A stretch of 64,000 nucleotides of DNA from NCBI GenBank assembly GCA_900471605.1, contig UCEY01000053.1, positions 29,181-93,180 of the forward strand, read 5' to 3'. A model generated the notes under the pieces. The model was given only the letters and a program-made list of their open reading frames with translations. It did not search any database and was not told the origin of the DNA. Positions within the stretch are counted from its first letter, which is position 1. Every line of letters starts with the position of its first letter. Origin of the DNA: Hyphomicrobiales bacterium (GTDB lineage: Bacteria; Pseudomonadota; Alphaproteobacteria; Rhizobiales; Rhizobiaceae). The position numbers and the translations under genes are program-made. This document shows positions 25,197-33,488 of the stretch, in pieces.

Positions 25197-26510
25197 TTGG
25201 CAATCTGGTTGGATCAGGCGTCGCAGGATTTTGAGGCGAAGTTTTCCGCATTTCTCTCCACCAAGCGGGAGGTCTCGGAAGATGTGAATGCCGTGGTGCG
25301 CGCCATCATCGACGACGTGCGCGCCCGCGGCGACCAGGCGCTGATCGATTATTCTGCCCGTTTCGATGGCATCGACCTCGCCAAGGTGGGGATAAGGGTC
25401 ACCGAAGCCGAGATCGACGCCGCCTTTGCGGAGACCGACCGGAAGGTCATCGATGCCCTGAAGCTCGCCGCCGAACGCATCGAGCGCCACCATGCCCGGC
25501 AGATGCCGAAGGACGATATCTACGAGGACGCGATCGGCGTCGGCCTCGGCTCCCGCTGGACGGCGATCGAAGCGGTCGGGCTCTATGTTCCCGGCGGCAC
25601 CGCCAGCTATCCGAGCTCGGTGCTGATGAACGCGGTGCCGGCAAGGGTCGCCGGCGTGCCGCGCGTCGTCATGGTCGTGCCGGCAGGCGGCGGCAAGATC
25701 AACCCGGCCGTGCTCGCCGCCGCCCGCATTGCCGGCGTCACAGAGATCTACCGCATCGGCGGCGCCCAGGCCGTGGCGGCGCTCGCCTACGGTACCGAGA
25801 CGATCGCCCCGGTCGCCAAGATCGTCGGCCCCGGCAATGCCTATGTGGCCGCCGCCAAGCGGCATGTCTTCGGCACGGTCGGCATCGATATGATCGCCGG
25901 ACCTTCGGAAGTCCTTGTCATCGCCGATAGCGAGAACGATCCGGACTGGCTGGCCGCTGACCTGCTCGCCCAGGCCGAACACGATGCCGGCGCCCAGTCG
26001 ATCCTCGTCACCGACGACGCCGCCTTCGGCCGCGCGGTGGAAGCGGCCGTCGAGCGCCAGCTGAAGACCCTGTCGCGCTCGCAAACCGCTGCCGCGAGCT
26101 GGCGCGATTTCGGCGCCGTCATCCTGGTGCCGGACCTGAAGGCCTCGCTGCCGCTCGCCAACCGCATCGCCGCCGAGCATCTGGAGCTGGCGGTTGCCGA
26201 CCCCGACGCGCTTTTGCCCGGCATCCGCAATGCCGGCGCGATCTTCATCGGCCGCCATACGCCGGAGGTGATCGGCGATTATGTCGGCGGGTCCAACCAC
26301 GTGCTGCCAACCGCCCGTTCGGCCCGGTTCTCCTCCGGTCTTTCGGTGCTCGATTTCGTCAAGCGCACCTCGATCCTCAGGCTCGGCCCCGACCAGCTCC
26401 GTCAGCTCGCCCCGGCGGCGATCACGCTTGCCCATTCCGAAGGGCTCGATGCCCATGCCCGTTCCGTCGCCATCCGCCTGAACGGCTTAGCCTTCGACGA
26501 CGAGGGCTGA
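25197..26510 (+). CDS. hisD: Histidinol dehydrogenase (TTG start)
   Basis: A 437-residue zinc enzyme catalysing the last two steps of histidine synthesis, histidinol to histidine, using two NAD+. Signatures seen: YVPGGTASYPSSVLMNAVPA, RIGGAQAVAALAYGTETI, VDKIVGPGN-like KIVGPGNAYVAAAKR, GIDMIAGPSEVLVIAD, IAAEHLELAV (catalytic Glu-His pair) and GDYVGGSNHVLPT. The reading starts at a TTG (25197) behind GGAAGGGATATCCGC; no ATG lies nearby in frame and MAIWLDQASQDF is the expected N-terminus. Followed 3 nt later by UPF0262, so the genes are coupled. Confidence 0.96.
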   Translation: MAIWLDQASQDFEAKFSAFLSTKREVSEDVNAVVRAIIDDVRARGDQALIDYSARFDGIDLAKVGIRVTEAEIDAAFAETDRKVIDALKLAAERIERHHARQMPKDDIYEDAIGVGLGSRWTAIEAVGLYVPGGTASYPSSVLMNAVPARVAGVPRVVMVVPAGGGKINPAVLAAARIAGVTEIYRIGGAQAVAALAYGTETIAPVAKIVGPGNAYVAAAKRHVFGTVGIDMIAGPSEVLVIADSENDPDWLAADLLAQAEHDAGAQSILVTDDAAFGRAVEAAVERQLKTLSRSQTAAASWRDFGAVILVPDLKASLPLANRIAAEHLELAVADPDALLPGIRNAGAIFIGRHTPEVIGDYVGGSNHVLPTARSARFSSGLSVLDFVKRTSILRLGPDQLRQLAPAAITLAHSEGLDAHARSVAIRLNGLAFDDEG

Positions 26511-26513
26511 CGA

Positions 26514-26987
26514 ATGGGGGCGGCGGTCTACCGGCTTTACGACGTCGTTCTGGACGACTCGATCGGGCGCTCGACGCCCGATGTGGAGCACGAACGGGCG
26601 GTCGCCATCTTCGACCTCGTCGAGGAAAACTCCTTCGAGCCGCTCGGCCATGCCGGCGGCCCCTACAAGCTGAAACTTTCGCTCGTCGATGCCAAGCTGG
26701 TGCTCGGCATCACCACCGACAAGGACGAGCAGGTCGCGACCCATATCCTGTCGCTGACGCCTTTCCGCCGGATCATCAAGGACTACTTCATGATCTGCGA
26801 AAGCTATTACGAGGCGATCCGCTCCTCGACGCCCAGCCGCATCGAGGCGATCGACATGGGCCGGCGCGGCGTCCATAACGAGGGTTCGCAGACGCTGATG
26901 GACCGCCTCGACGGCAAGATCCGCGTCGATTTCGACACCGCCCGGCGGCTCTTCACGCTCGTCTGCGTACTCTACTGGCGCGGTTGA
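26514..26987 (+). CDS. UPF0262 family protein
   Basis: A 157-residue cytoplasmic protein (YRLYDVVLDDSIGRSTPDVE, RAVAIFDLVEENSFEPLG, DKDEQVATHILSLTPFRRII, KDYFMICESYYEAIRSSTPS). This is the UPF0262 family, which in Rhizobiales lies between hisD and a low-molecular-weight phosphatase gene, exactly as here. Biochemical role unknown. The start follows the hisD stop by 3 nt, with ribosome-binding sequence inside the end of hisD. Confidence 0.9.
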   Translation: MGAAVYRLYDVVLDDSIGRSTPDVEHERAVAIFDLVEENSFEPLGHAGGPYKLKLSLVDAKLVLGITTDKDEQVATHILSLTPFRRIIKDYFMICESYYEAIRSSTPSRIEAIDMGRRGVHNEGSQTLMDRLDGKIRVDFDTARRLFTLVCVLYWRG

Positions 26988-26989
26988 GC

Positions 26990-27481
26990 ATGGAGGCAGA
27001 GCGCGCCCTCGAGACGAAGATCGAGACGAAAGCCAAGAGACCGGGCGCAATCCTTTTCATGTGCGGATTCAACGTCATCCGCTCGCCGCTGGCCGAAGCC
27101 ATTGCAAAGCGCCTGCTGCCACCCGATATCTACATCCAGTCGGCCGGCGTGCGTTCCGGCGAGCGTGATCCCTTCGTGGATGCGGTGCTGGAGGAGGTCG
27201 GGCTTTCGATCGGTCGCCACCAGCCGCGCACGCTTGAAGAGCTCGAGGACGATTTTTTCGACCTGATCGTCACCCTGACGCCGGAAGCCCACCATGCCGC
27301 GCTGGAACTGACCCGTGCCAATGCCGTGGACGTGGTCTACTGGCCGACCATGGATCCGACCGCCGCGACCGGGACCCGCGACCAGATGCTGGATGCCTAT
27401 CGCGAGGTTCGCGATCATCTCTGGCGGCTGATCGAGGAGCGTCTTTCCGGCATCAGCCGGCATCCGGCCGAGACCGCCTGA
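26990..27481 (+). CDS. Low-molecular-weight phosphotyrosine phosphatase-like protein
   Basis: A 163-residue protein of the LMW-PTP/arsenate reductase fold. The P-loop appears as MCGFNVIRSPLAEA, a C-x5-R-S form that departs from the canonical CxGNxCRS, and a catalytic Asp candidate lies in VYWPTMDPTAATG, in the place of the usual DPxxxD loop. Activity on phosphotyrosine is therefore only a guess. The ATG at 26990 is used; a TTG two codons earlier overlaps the UPF0262 stop (TTGA). Conserved position between UPF0262 and infA in Rhizobiales. Confidence 0.82.
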   Translation: MEAERALETKIETKAKRPGAILFMCGFNVIRSPLAEAIAKRLLPPDIYIQSAGVRSGERDPFVDAVLEEVGLSIGRHQPRTLEELEDDFFDLIVTLTPEAHHAALELTRANAVDVVYWPTMDPTAATGTRDQMLDAYREVRDHLWRLIEERLSGISRHPAETA

Positions 27482-27634
27482 AAGCCCTTGCCGCAGACGG
27501 CTTGAAACGACATTGAGAATAGCGCGCAAGCGAGGTTCACAAAGCGGACATGATTGTGTAGTTTCCGCGCAAATTTCCGGGCGGGCGCGAAAAGCGTTGC
27601 CAGCCCAAACCCAACACAGGAAGAAAACCTATAG

Positions 27635-27853
27635 ATGGCTAAAGAAGAAGTCCTCGAATTCCCGGGCGTCGTGACCGAACTCCTGCCCAACGCGACGTTC
27701 CGCGTGAAGCTCGAAAACGAACATGAGATCATCGCCCACACTGCCGGCCGCATGCGCAAGAACCGCATCCGCGTTCTCGCCGGCGACAAGGTGCTCGTCG
27801 AAATGACGCCCTACGACCTGACCAAGGGCCGCATCACCTACCGCTTCAAGTAA
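27635..27853 (+). CDS. infA: Translation initiation factor IF-1
   Basis: A 72-residue OB-fold protein (MAKEEVLEFPGVVTELLPNA, TFRVKLENEHEIIAHTAGRM, GDKVLVEMTPYDLTKGRITY). It binds the 30S A site during initiation together with IF2 and IF3. Exact family length, clear ribosome site AGGAAGAAAACC before the ATG, and a 150-nt upstream gap that can carry its own promoter. maf follows after 25 nt. Confidence 0.98.
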   Translation: MAKEEVLEFPGVVTELLPNATFRVKLENEHEIIAHTAGRMRKNRIRVLAGDKVLVEMTPYDLTKGRITYRFK

Positions 27854-27878
27854 TTCCTATCATCCGCGGCGGGCTCTC

Positions 27879-28499
27879 ATGGCGCTGGAACAAAAGCTGA
27901 TACTGGCCTCGGGTTCTCCGCGCCGTCTCGACCTCCTCAACCAGGCCGGCATCGCGCCGGCACGGCTGATGCCGATGGATATCGACGAGACGCCGAAGAA
28001 ATCCGAACACCCGCGTTCGCTCGCCCGCAGGCTTTCCACGGAAAAGGCCGAAGCGGCGCTCGGTGCCATCCGCAACGATCCGGCCTGGCGGCACAGCTAT
28101 ATCCTCTCGGCCGACACGGTCGTCGCGGTCGGCCGCCGCATTCTCGAAAAGACCGAATATACGCAGGAAGCCTCGTCGGCGCTGCACCTGCTCTCCGGGC
28201 GCGGCCACTGGGTCTATACCGGCATCTGCCTGATCACCCCCGGCGGCCAGTTCCGCCAGAAGGTCGTGCAGACCAAGGTGCGCTTCAAAAGGCTTTCCAC
28301 CCGCGAGATCGAAAACTACATCGCGTCGGGGCAGTGGCGCGGCAAGGCGGGCGCCTATGCGATCCAGGGTATTGCCGGATCCTTCGTCCAGAAACTCGTC
28401 GGCTCCTACACCAATGTCGTCGGCTTGCCGCTGTTCGAGGTGACCGGGCTCTTGGCCGGCGAAGGTTTTGACGTGGCGGCGGCCTGGCCCGAGGGCTGA
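27879..28499 (+). CDS. maf: Maf-like nucleoside triphosphate pyrophosphatase
   Basis: A 206-residue cytoplasmic enzyme of the Maf/HAM1 superfamily that hydrolyses non-canonical or modified NTPs (dTTP/UTP or m7GTP type) to limit their incorporation. Motifs: LILASGSPRRLDLLNQAGI (N-terminal SxRR motif), SADTVVAVGRRILEK (catalytic Asp region), LSGRGHWVYTGICLI and QWRGKAGAYAIQGIAGSFVQ (family Q-G-K-A-G-AY-I-Q-G signature). It follows infA by 25 nt, probably in one transcript. Confidence 0.95.
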   Translation: MALEQKLILASGSPRRLDLLNQAGIAPARLMPMDIDETPKKSEHPRSLARRLSTEKAEAALGAIRNDPAWRHSYILSADTVVAVGRRILEKTEYTQEASSALHLLSGRGHWVYTGICLITPGGQFRQKVVQTKVRFKRLSTREIENYIASGQWRGKAGAYAIQGIAGSFVQKLVGSYTNVVGLPLFEVTGLLAGEGFDVAAAWPEG

Positions 28500-28613
28500 C
28501 CGCCCCGATTGCAGGCTGAGGACGCGCTGCAGGCTGGACGGGCCGCATTGGCGGCCTATCGGCATTTTTCCGCCATGGGATGCGCCGAGCGCAAACTAAG
28601 GAGTATTTCAAAC

Positions 28614-28823
28614 ATGACATCCGAACCGATCAAGACTGGCGGCAAGGTCGAGCCTCTGCGGAAAACGAGGCCCTGCCCGGAATGCGGCAAGCCGTCATCG
28701 CGCGAACACTACCCGTTCTGCTCCGACCGCTGCCGCACGCTCGACCTGTCGCGATGGCTGAATGGCTCCTACGCAATTCCCGTTTCGGAAGACCAGACCA
28801 AGGCGGACGGCACGGAGGACTGA
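28614..28823 (+). CDS. yacG: DNA gyrase inhibitor/zinc-ribbon protein YacG
   Basis: A 69-residue zinc-binding protein with a four-cysteine site (CPECGKPSSREHYPFCSDRC) followed by the conserved LSRWLNGSYAIP segment; YacG proteins bind gyrase and inhibit it. The ATG at 28614 is set by AAGGAGTATTTC upstream; an in-frame extension to 28509 is not family-like. It closes the conserved run that ends at tRNA-Phe. Confidence 0.92.
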   Translation: MTSEPIKTGGKVEPLRKTRPCPECGKPSSREHYPFCSDRCRTLDLSRWLNGSYAIPVSEDQTKADGTED

Positions 28824-28900
28824 GCCGGGCGAGGCGGTACCTGTTTTTGTTGAGGAAATTACGATTTTCGCAAACCTGTCAAAAAAGTGGGTTCTGGCGC

Positions 28901-28928
28901 TGGACATGGCCGAACAAGATGTTATAAC
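28901..28928 (+). promoter_or_regulatory. Candidate sigma-70 promoter for tRNA-Phe
   Basis: TGGACA (28901-28906) and TATAAC (28923-28928) are separated by 16 nt and lie about 60 nt before the tRNA start. Good match to -35/-10 elements; spacing is one base short of ideal. Confidence 0.5.
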
Positions 28929-28990
28929 CCCGCTCGCTCCGGGGGAAACGCCCCCGCCGGCCTCGGCCGGAAGGCTCTAGAGGCCTCGAT

Positions 28991-29066
28991 GCCCGGATAG
29001 CTCAGTTGGTAGAGCAGCGGATTGAAAATCCGCGTGTCGGTGGTTCAAATCCGCCTCCGGGCACCA
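28991..29066 (+). tRNA. tRNA-Phe (anticodon GAA)
   Basis: Complete cloverleaf: acceptor GCCCGGA/TCCGGGC, D-arm CTCAGTTGGTAGAGC region, anticodon stem GCGGA/TCCGC with loop TTGAAAA (anticodon GAA at 29024-29026), T-arm with GGTTCAAAT, and encoded ACCA end. Phenylalanine tRNA. It sits at the end of the conserved core block, and debris of mobile DNA begins just after it, consistent with use as an integration site. Confidence 0.98.
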
Positions 29067-29334
29067 TACAGTCCTCGCGAACTCGTCTCATAACGACTGT
29101 CTCGGAATTATCGCGATACTTCCGCGGGTTAGCAGATATTTCCTGCCAGGTTTTCCGCTACTTCCGGACGTCCGGCGCCGAATTCGTGCCTTTTTCTCGC
29201 ACTGTCTCAGCTCGCTATTCACGCCAGCCAAAAGTTTGGAGTGGCTGGCTGCCGTTTTCGGTGGACTGCTTGCTCTGTCCGAGACGCGCATGCTTGCTGC
29301 GGCAGCGACGCAAATGCAGGACCAGAAACAGTGC

Positions 29335-29363
29335 GGCCCGCCTCTATCGTGATTTGGCGGGCC
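29335..29363. terminator. Hairpin GGCCCGCC/GGCGGGCC
   Basis: A perfect 8-bp stem with a 13-nt loop, followed by TGTTTGTG. It lies between tRNA-Phe and the recombinase remnant and may end transcription of either. Confidence 0.4.
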
Positions 29364-29394
29364 TGTTTGTGTCCGGGGATCTTAATTTAGTTCG

Positions 29395-29535
29395 TCAGAG
29401 GCCGAGCAGTCCGTGCTGGTCCTTCCACCCGACCGGCAGATCCAGAATGCGGGTGAGCTTTGCAATCGTGAAGTCGATGGGTTGCTGTCCCGTCAAGATT
29501 GCTTCCGTGATCTTCGGCGACCCGCTGTGATCAGT
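29395..29535 (-). pseudogene. C-terminal fragment of a site-specific recombinase
   Basis: The reverse frame reads SGSPKITEAILTGQQPIDFT, then IAKLTRILDLPVGWKDQHGL and stops after LGL. This matches the far C-terminus of large serine-recombinase-type proteins of alphaproteobacterial mobile elements, whose ends read like LAPEITEAILxGRQPVDLT...LPLDWxEQ...LGF. An in-frame stop (29536-29538) closes it upstream, so only about 46 codons remain. Read as a decayed remnant of an element that used or lay beside the tRNA-Phe site. Confidence 0.6.
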
Positions 29536-29591
29536 TCAGCCAGACTCGACTTCACGCCCAGTGTTTCGCACCATTTTGACAATCTCGACCT

Positions 29592-29690
29592 GTCGGTGAT
29601 CATCCGGACGGCATCGCACTTGTCGTCAGCGACAACGGAGCCGGGCTTCCGGAAGCGGAATGCACGCGGGTGCTGGAGCGCTTCTACGGC
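29592..29690 (+). pseudogene. Fragment of a sensor histidine kinase ATPase domain
   Basis: The forward frame reads VGDHPDGIALVVSDNGAGLP, then EAECTRVLERFYG. This is the F-box/G1 region of HATPase_c in EnvZ/QseC-like kinases (ALxVxDNGPGIPEAE..RVLERFYR). Nothing else of the kinase is present and the homology stops near 29690, just before the end of the ABC operon. A remnant only. Confidence 0.6.
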
Positions 29691-29706
29691 CCCATCCCTT
29701 CGGCAA

Positions 29707-31395
29707 TCACCGTGCGTAGAGACGGTCGAGGCGGACCACTCTACCGACAAGGACCAGCGCGACGACGGTAAAGACGATCAGCACCGCCGAGATGGCATGC
29801 GCGGTTGGTTCCAGGCTGAAGGTGGATTCCGCATAGATGCGGACCGGCAAAGTCGTTAGGCGGGCGGTGGTCAGGAAGCTGGTCACCGTCACCTCGCCAA
29901 AACTCAAGAGGAAGCCGACGATGCCGGCCGCGAACAATCCCGGCGCCAGCCCTGGCATGATGATCAGGAAAAACCGCCGCGCCGGGCTCGCCCCGAGGCT
30001 CGCGGCCGCCTCTTCCTGCGCCCGGTCGAGCCCCATGACCGATGTGGTCAGCAGCGTGATGGCAAAGGGCAGGATGACGATTACATGGATCGCAACTAGG
30101 CCGAGGAAGGGCGGCACGATCAGGTAGATCTGCAGGAGCCGCAGCATGCCGACGCCGATCGCCACATGCGGCAGCGACATCGGCAGTAGCCAGAAGGTCA
30201 GAAGCGCCGAACGGCCCTTGAACGGATAACGGGCGAGCGCAAACGCCGCCGGCAGCGAAAGCGACAAAGCCACCAGCATCGAGGTGACGGCAAGCTGCAC
30301 CGACACCCAGAAGGCGTCTGCATAAGTGCCGGCGAAGAACACCGCCTCGTACCATTTCAGCGTGAAGCCACGGAAGCCGGAAGCGGTCGCCTGCGGCACG
30401 TCGTTGAAACTCTGGATGCAGACCAGCACCAGCGGCAACAGCAGCAGCAGAAGCGAGGCGACGAGCAGCAATTTCGAAACGATCGGCCCGAAAATGTTTA
30501 TGATCGGCACGATCCAGCGCGGGATACTCCACGGATTGCTGGGCTTGCCCTTCAGCCACGGCATCAGGCGGTTGAGGAGAGAGGCGCAGAGTGCCGCAAA
30601 TGCGAGACCCGTCACGGTCATGATGATCGCGAGTGCCGCGGCAAGCGGCGCGTTGAGGTTCTTGATCGCCTCCTGCAGCACGAGCATGCCGGTGGTCCAG
30701 ACCTTCTTGCCGCCAAGCAGCGAGGCGGAGACATAGGCCGTGGTCGCCATCAGGAAAACGATGACGGCACCGGACCGCAGGCCGGGCAGCGAAAGCGGCA
30801 GATCGACGGTGAGGAACCGCACAGCGGGAGAAGCGCCAAGGCTCTGGGCCGCCTCGTGAACGCGCGGCGATGTGTTCTGCAGGTTGTCGTAGAGCGCCAG
30901 CACCATGAACGGCAGAAAAACCTGCGCCAGCGCAACGGCGACCGCGCCATGGGTGAACAGCATGTACCGGGCCGGCGGAATGCCGATGAGGCCGGTGACC
31001 GAATTGATCAGCCCCTCCGGCGCCAGCAGCAGGATGATGCCGAGCGAACGCACCACCACGTTGGTGAGCAGCGGAATGAGGATGACGGCGAATGCTGCCG
31101 CGCGATATTTCACCGGCATCCGCGCCAGCCAGTGGGCGAGCGGATAACCGAGAAACGCCGTGATCACGGTGACGCCGAGGCCGAGCAGGATGGTTTCGGA
31201 GACGACGCCGAAGTAGAAACCGTCCGACGCAATGTCTCGGAACTGCGCGATCGACGGAGCGATGAACAGCGGGCCGAAAGGATCGGGATATTCGTGCAGG
31301 GAGAGCACGAGTACCACGAACATCGGCGCCGCGAAGGACAGAAGCAGCCAAAGGGTGACCGGCGCAGCAAGCGCCGGTCCGATCCAACGGTTCAT
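29707..31395 (-). CDS. Fused double permease of a spermidine/putrescine-type ABC importer
   Basis: A 562-residue inner-membrane protein in which PotB-like and PotC-like permeases are joined in one chain. The first half carries an EAA-type loop (HEAAQSLGASPAVRFLTVDL), the second half another (EEAAASLGASPARRFFLIIM), with about 12 hydrophobic helices in all (for example LWLLLSFAAPMFVVLVLSL, LLLVASLLLLLLPLVLVCI). The ATG at 31395 overlaps the binding-protein stop by 4 nt; a 72-codon upstream extension is out-of-character. With the ATPase and the binding protein it forms a complete importer of a polyamine-class or related small solute. Confidence 0.92.
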   Translation of the reverse strand: MNRWIGPALAAPVTLWLLLSFAAPMFVVLVLSLHEYPDPFGPLFIAPSIAQFRDIASDGFYFGVVSETILLGLGVTVITAFLGYPLAHWLARMPVKYRAAAFAVILIPLLTNVVVRSLGIILLLAPEGLINSVTGLIGIPPARYMLFTHGAVAVALAQVFLPFMVLALYDNLQNTSPRVHEAAQSLGASPAVRFLTVDLPLSLPGLRSGAVIVFLMATTAYVSASLLGGKKVWTTGMLVLQEAIKNLNAPLAAALAIIMTVTGLAFAALCASLLNRLMPWLKGKPSNPWSIPRWIVPIINIFGPIVSKLLLVASLLLLLLPLVLVCIQSFNDVPQATASGFRGFTLKWYEAVFFAGTYADAFWVSVQLAVTSMLVALSLSLPAAFALARYPFKGRSALLTFWLLPMSLPHVAIGVGMLRLLQIYLIVPPFLGLVAIHVIVILPFAITLLTTSVMGLDRAQEEAAASLGASPARRFFLIIMPGLAPGLFAAGIVGFLLSFGEVTVTSFLTTARLTTLPVRIYAESTFSLEPTAHAISAVLIVFTVVALVLVGRVVRLDRLYAR

Positions 31396-32441
31396 CCCGC
31401 GATCTCCCGATCGTATTTCGCCTGCCACTTGGCGCGGCTGGCATTGATAACGTCCCAATCGAAATCGACGAGCTTGGCGACATCGGCATCGCCGAGCACG
31501 AGCTTCGACTTGAGGTCGTCCGGGACAGTGATGTTGCTGACCGTCGGCGAATAGTAGATCTGGCGGGCATAGGCGAGCATGCAGGGCTCGGAGAGATGCA
31601 GGTTGATCCACTCTTCCGCGAGCTTCTGGTTCTTCGTTCCTTCGGTGATGCAGGCGACGTTCATCGAAAGTGCCTGGCCCTCGACCGGGGTGGCGATTGC
31701 AATATTGGGGTTGCGTGATTCCACATAGGACTGGGTGAAGCTGCCGAACTCGACCGAAAGATCGGCGAGCTTCTGGTCGAACATTTCGAAGAGCTGCGCC
31801 TGGCTACCCTGGATGGCGGCAAAGGGCTTCAGTTCCTTGACCTTTTCAAAGGCGATGTCGGCGTTCTTTTCGTCGCCGCCCCAGACACGGGCAGCCATCA
31901 TCAGCGCAGAAATTCCTTCGGCGCCAAGACCGTCCGGCCAGGCGATGCGGCCCTTCCATTCCGGGTTCCACATGTCCTTCCAAGAGGTGATCGGCTTCGA
32001 CGCCTTGGTCTTGTTATAGACGATCGTGCAGGGGTTAAAGGCAACGCCGTAGCCGCCCTTGCGCGCGCTCGGATAAAGGGCCTCGAAATTCTTGACGGCG
32101 GGCGTCGGCGCTTGCGTCACCCCGTCCTTCACCGCCTGGCGGCTTTCGAAGATGTTGAGGTAAAGAACGTCGAAGCTCGGGCGTCCGCGCTCGGCATAGG
32201 CGCGAGCGCGTCGGTCGCCGGTGCCGCCGAGAACGTAGCTGACCTTGCAGCCGTATTTCTCGACCAGCGGCTTCTCGACATGTTCCTTGACGATCTTTTC
32301 CTGCGCGCCGCCCCAGATGCCGACGACCAGTTCGTCGCCCTTCTTGGGCTCCTGCGCGGAGGCGGGGCGGATGATGTGGAACGGTGCGGCAAGGCCGGCA
32401 CCGGCAATCAGCTTGTTGAATGTACGACGCGAGACGTTCAT
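31392..32441 (-). CDS. Extracellular solute-binding protein (PotD/spermidine type), Tat-exported
   Basis: A 349-residue periplasmic receptor. The leader contains a twin-arginine motif (SRRTFNKLIAGAGLAAPFHI) and ends near ASAQE, so export is likely via Tat. The mature part (GDELVVGIWGGAQEKIVKEH, YGVAFNPCTIVYNKTK, AWPDGLGAEGISALMMAARV, DLSVEFGSFTQSYV) is the type-2 periplasmic binding fold of PotD/Fe-type receptors. It delivers the substrate to the fused permease. Ligand not predictable; the enzymes downstream suggest an ester or amide compound. Confidence 0.9.
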   Translation of the reverse strand: MNVSRRTFNKLIAGAGLAAPFHIIRPASAQEPKKGDELVVGIWGGAQEKIVKEHVEKPLVEKYGCKVSYVLGGTGDRRARAYAERGRPSFDVLYLNIFESRQAVKDGVTQAPTPAVKNFEALYPSARKGGYGVAFNPCTIVYNKTKASKPITSWKDMWNPEWKGRIAWPDGLGAEGISALMMAARVWGGDEKNADIAFEKVKELKPFAAIQGSQAQLFEMFDQKLADLSVEFGSFTQSYVESRNPNIAIATPVEGQALSMNVACITEGTKNQKLAEEWINLHLSEPCMLAYARQIYYSPTVSNITVPDDLKSKLVLGDADVAKLVDFDWDVINASRAKWQAKYDREIAG

Positions 32442-32462
32442 GTCTTGGTTCCCCTTTTTCGG

Positions 32463-33488
32463 TCAGATGAATGTGGCGCCACCCGGCTGGGTCTGGATGC
32501 TGCACGGCGTCCCGAGGGGCGGAGGCGGCATATCCGAAGGCACGATCAGGCGGATCGTGCCGCATGCGGATTGGATATCGGCTTCGTAGGTGTCGCCGAG
32601 GAAAGCGGAATTGACCAACGTGCCGGAGACATGTAGAGGCCCCGGCTCGTTGGAAAGCCTCAGGCGCGAGGCGCGCAGCACGAGACGGGTCGCGCCGGCC
32701 GGCGCCCCCTCGCAGGTAAGCCCCGGCGCCGCGAACAGGCCGTTCTCGGTTCTGCCCTCGATGACGGTACGGGCACCGAGAAACGAGGCGGTAAATGGCG
32801 AACGCGGCCGGTCGCAGAGCGCGACAGGCGTGCCGATCTCGGCGAGCAGCCCCTTGCTCATGACGGCGACGCGGTCGGACATGGCAAGCGCCTCCTGCTG
32901 GTCGTGGGTGACGAACACGGTGGTGATGCCGAGCCGCTGTTGCAGCGTGCGGATTTCGGTGCGCATGTCGGCCCGAAGATGAGCGTCGAGGTTGGAAAGC
33001 GGCTCGTCGAGGAGGAGCACATCCGGCTCGATCACCAGCGCGCGGGCAAGCGCCACGCGCTGCTGCTGGCCACCGGAAAGCTGGCCCGGATACCGGTCGT
33101 AATAGGCGCCGAGCCCGACCGTATCGAGCGCGGCGGCGGCCCGTGTCCGGCATTCCGCCTTGCCGACATGGCGCATGCGCAGGCCGAAACCGACATTGTC
33201 GAGCGCCGTCAGGTGCGGAAACAGCGCGTAGGACTGGAAGACGACGCCGATATTGCGGGTGTGGACAGGACGCTTGCTGATGTCCTCGCCGTTGAGGATG
33301 ACGCGCCCTTCGGAGGGCTGCACGAAACCGGCGATCATTCGAAGCGTTGTCGTCTTGCCGCAACCCGACGGTCCCAGCAGCGACAGCAGCTCCCCCTTGG
33401 CGACCTCGATCGTGAGGCCGCCGACAGCGACCGAATCGCCGTAGGTGGCCGTGATGTTGTCGAGCGTTAGGTAGTGCTTATGCGACAT
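32463..33488 (-). CDS. ABC importer ATPase (PotA-type)
   Basis: A 341-residue ATPase with Walker A (GPSGCGKTTT), Q-loop (VVFQSYALFPHLTALDNVGF), signature (LSGGQQQRVALARALV), Walker B (LLLDEPLSNLDAHLRADMRT) and H-loop (VFVTHDQQEALAMSDR), followed by the C-terminal TOBE-like regulatory domain (TRLVLRASRLRLSNEPGPLH). It energises the fused permease. Its start lies inside the end of the CocE-like gene (11-nt overlap), so hydrolase and transporter are expressed together. Confidence 0.95.
   Translation of the reverse strand: MSHKHYLTLDNITATYGDSVAVGGLTIEVAKGELLSLLGPSGCGKTTTLRMIAGFVQPSEGRVILNGEDISKRPVHTRNIGVVFQSYALFPHLTALDNVGFGLRMRHVGKAECRTRAAAALDTVGLGAYYDRYPGQLSGGQQQRVALARALVIEPDVLLLDEPLSNLDAHLRADMRTEIRTLQQRLGITTVFVTHDQQEALAMSDRVAVMSKGLLAEIGTPVALCDRPRSPFTASFLGARTVIEGRTENGLFAAPGLTCEGAPAGATRLVLRASRLRLSNEPGPLHVSGTLVNSAFLGDTYEADIQSACGTIRLIVPSDMPPPPLGTPCSIQTQPGGATFI

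Noticed and set aside
29006..29530. A 174-codon forward frame running from inside tRNA-Phe
   Set aside because: It begins inside the tRNA gene and has no domain; the reverse recombinase remnant explains part of the region better.
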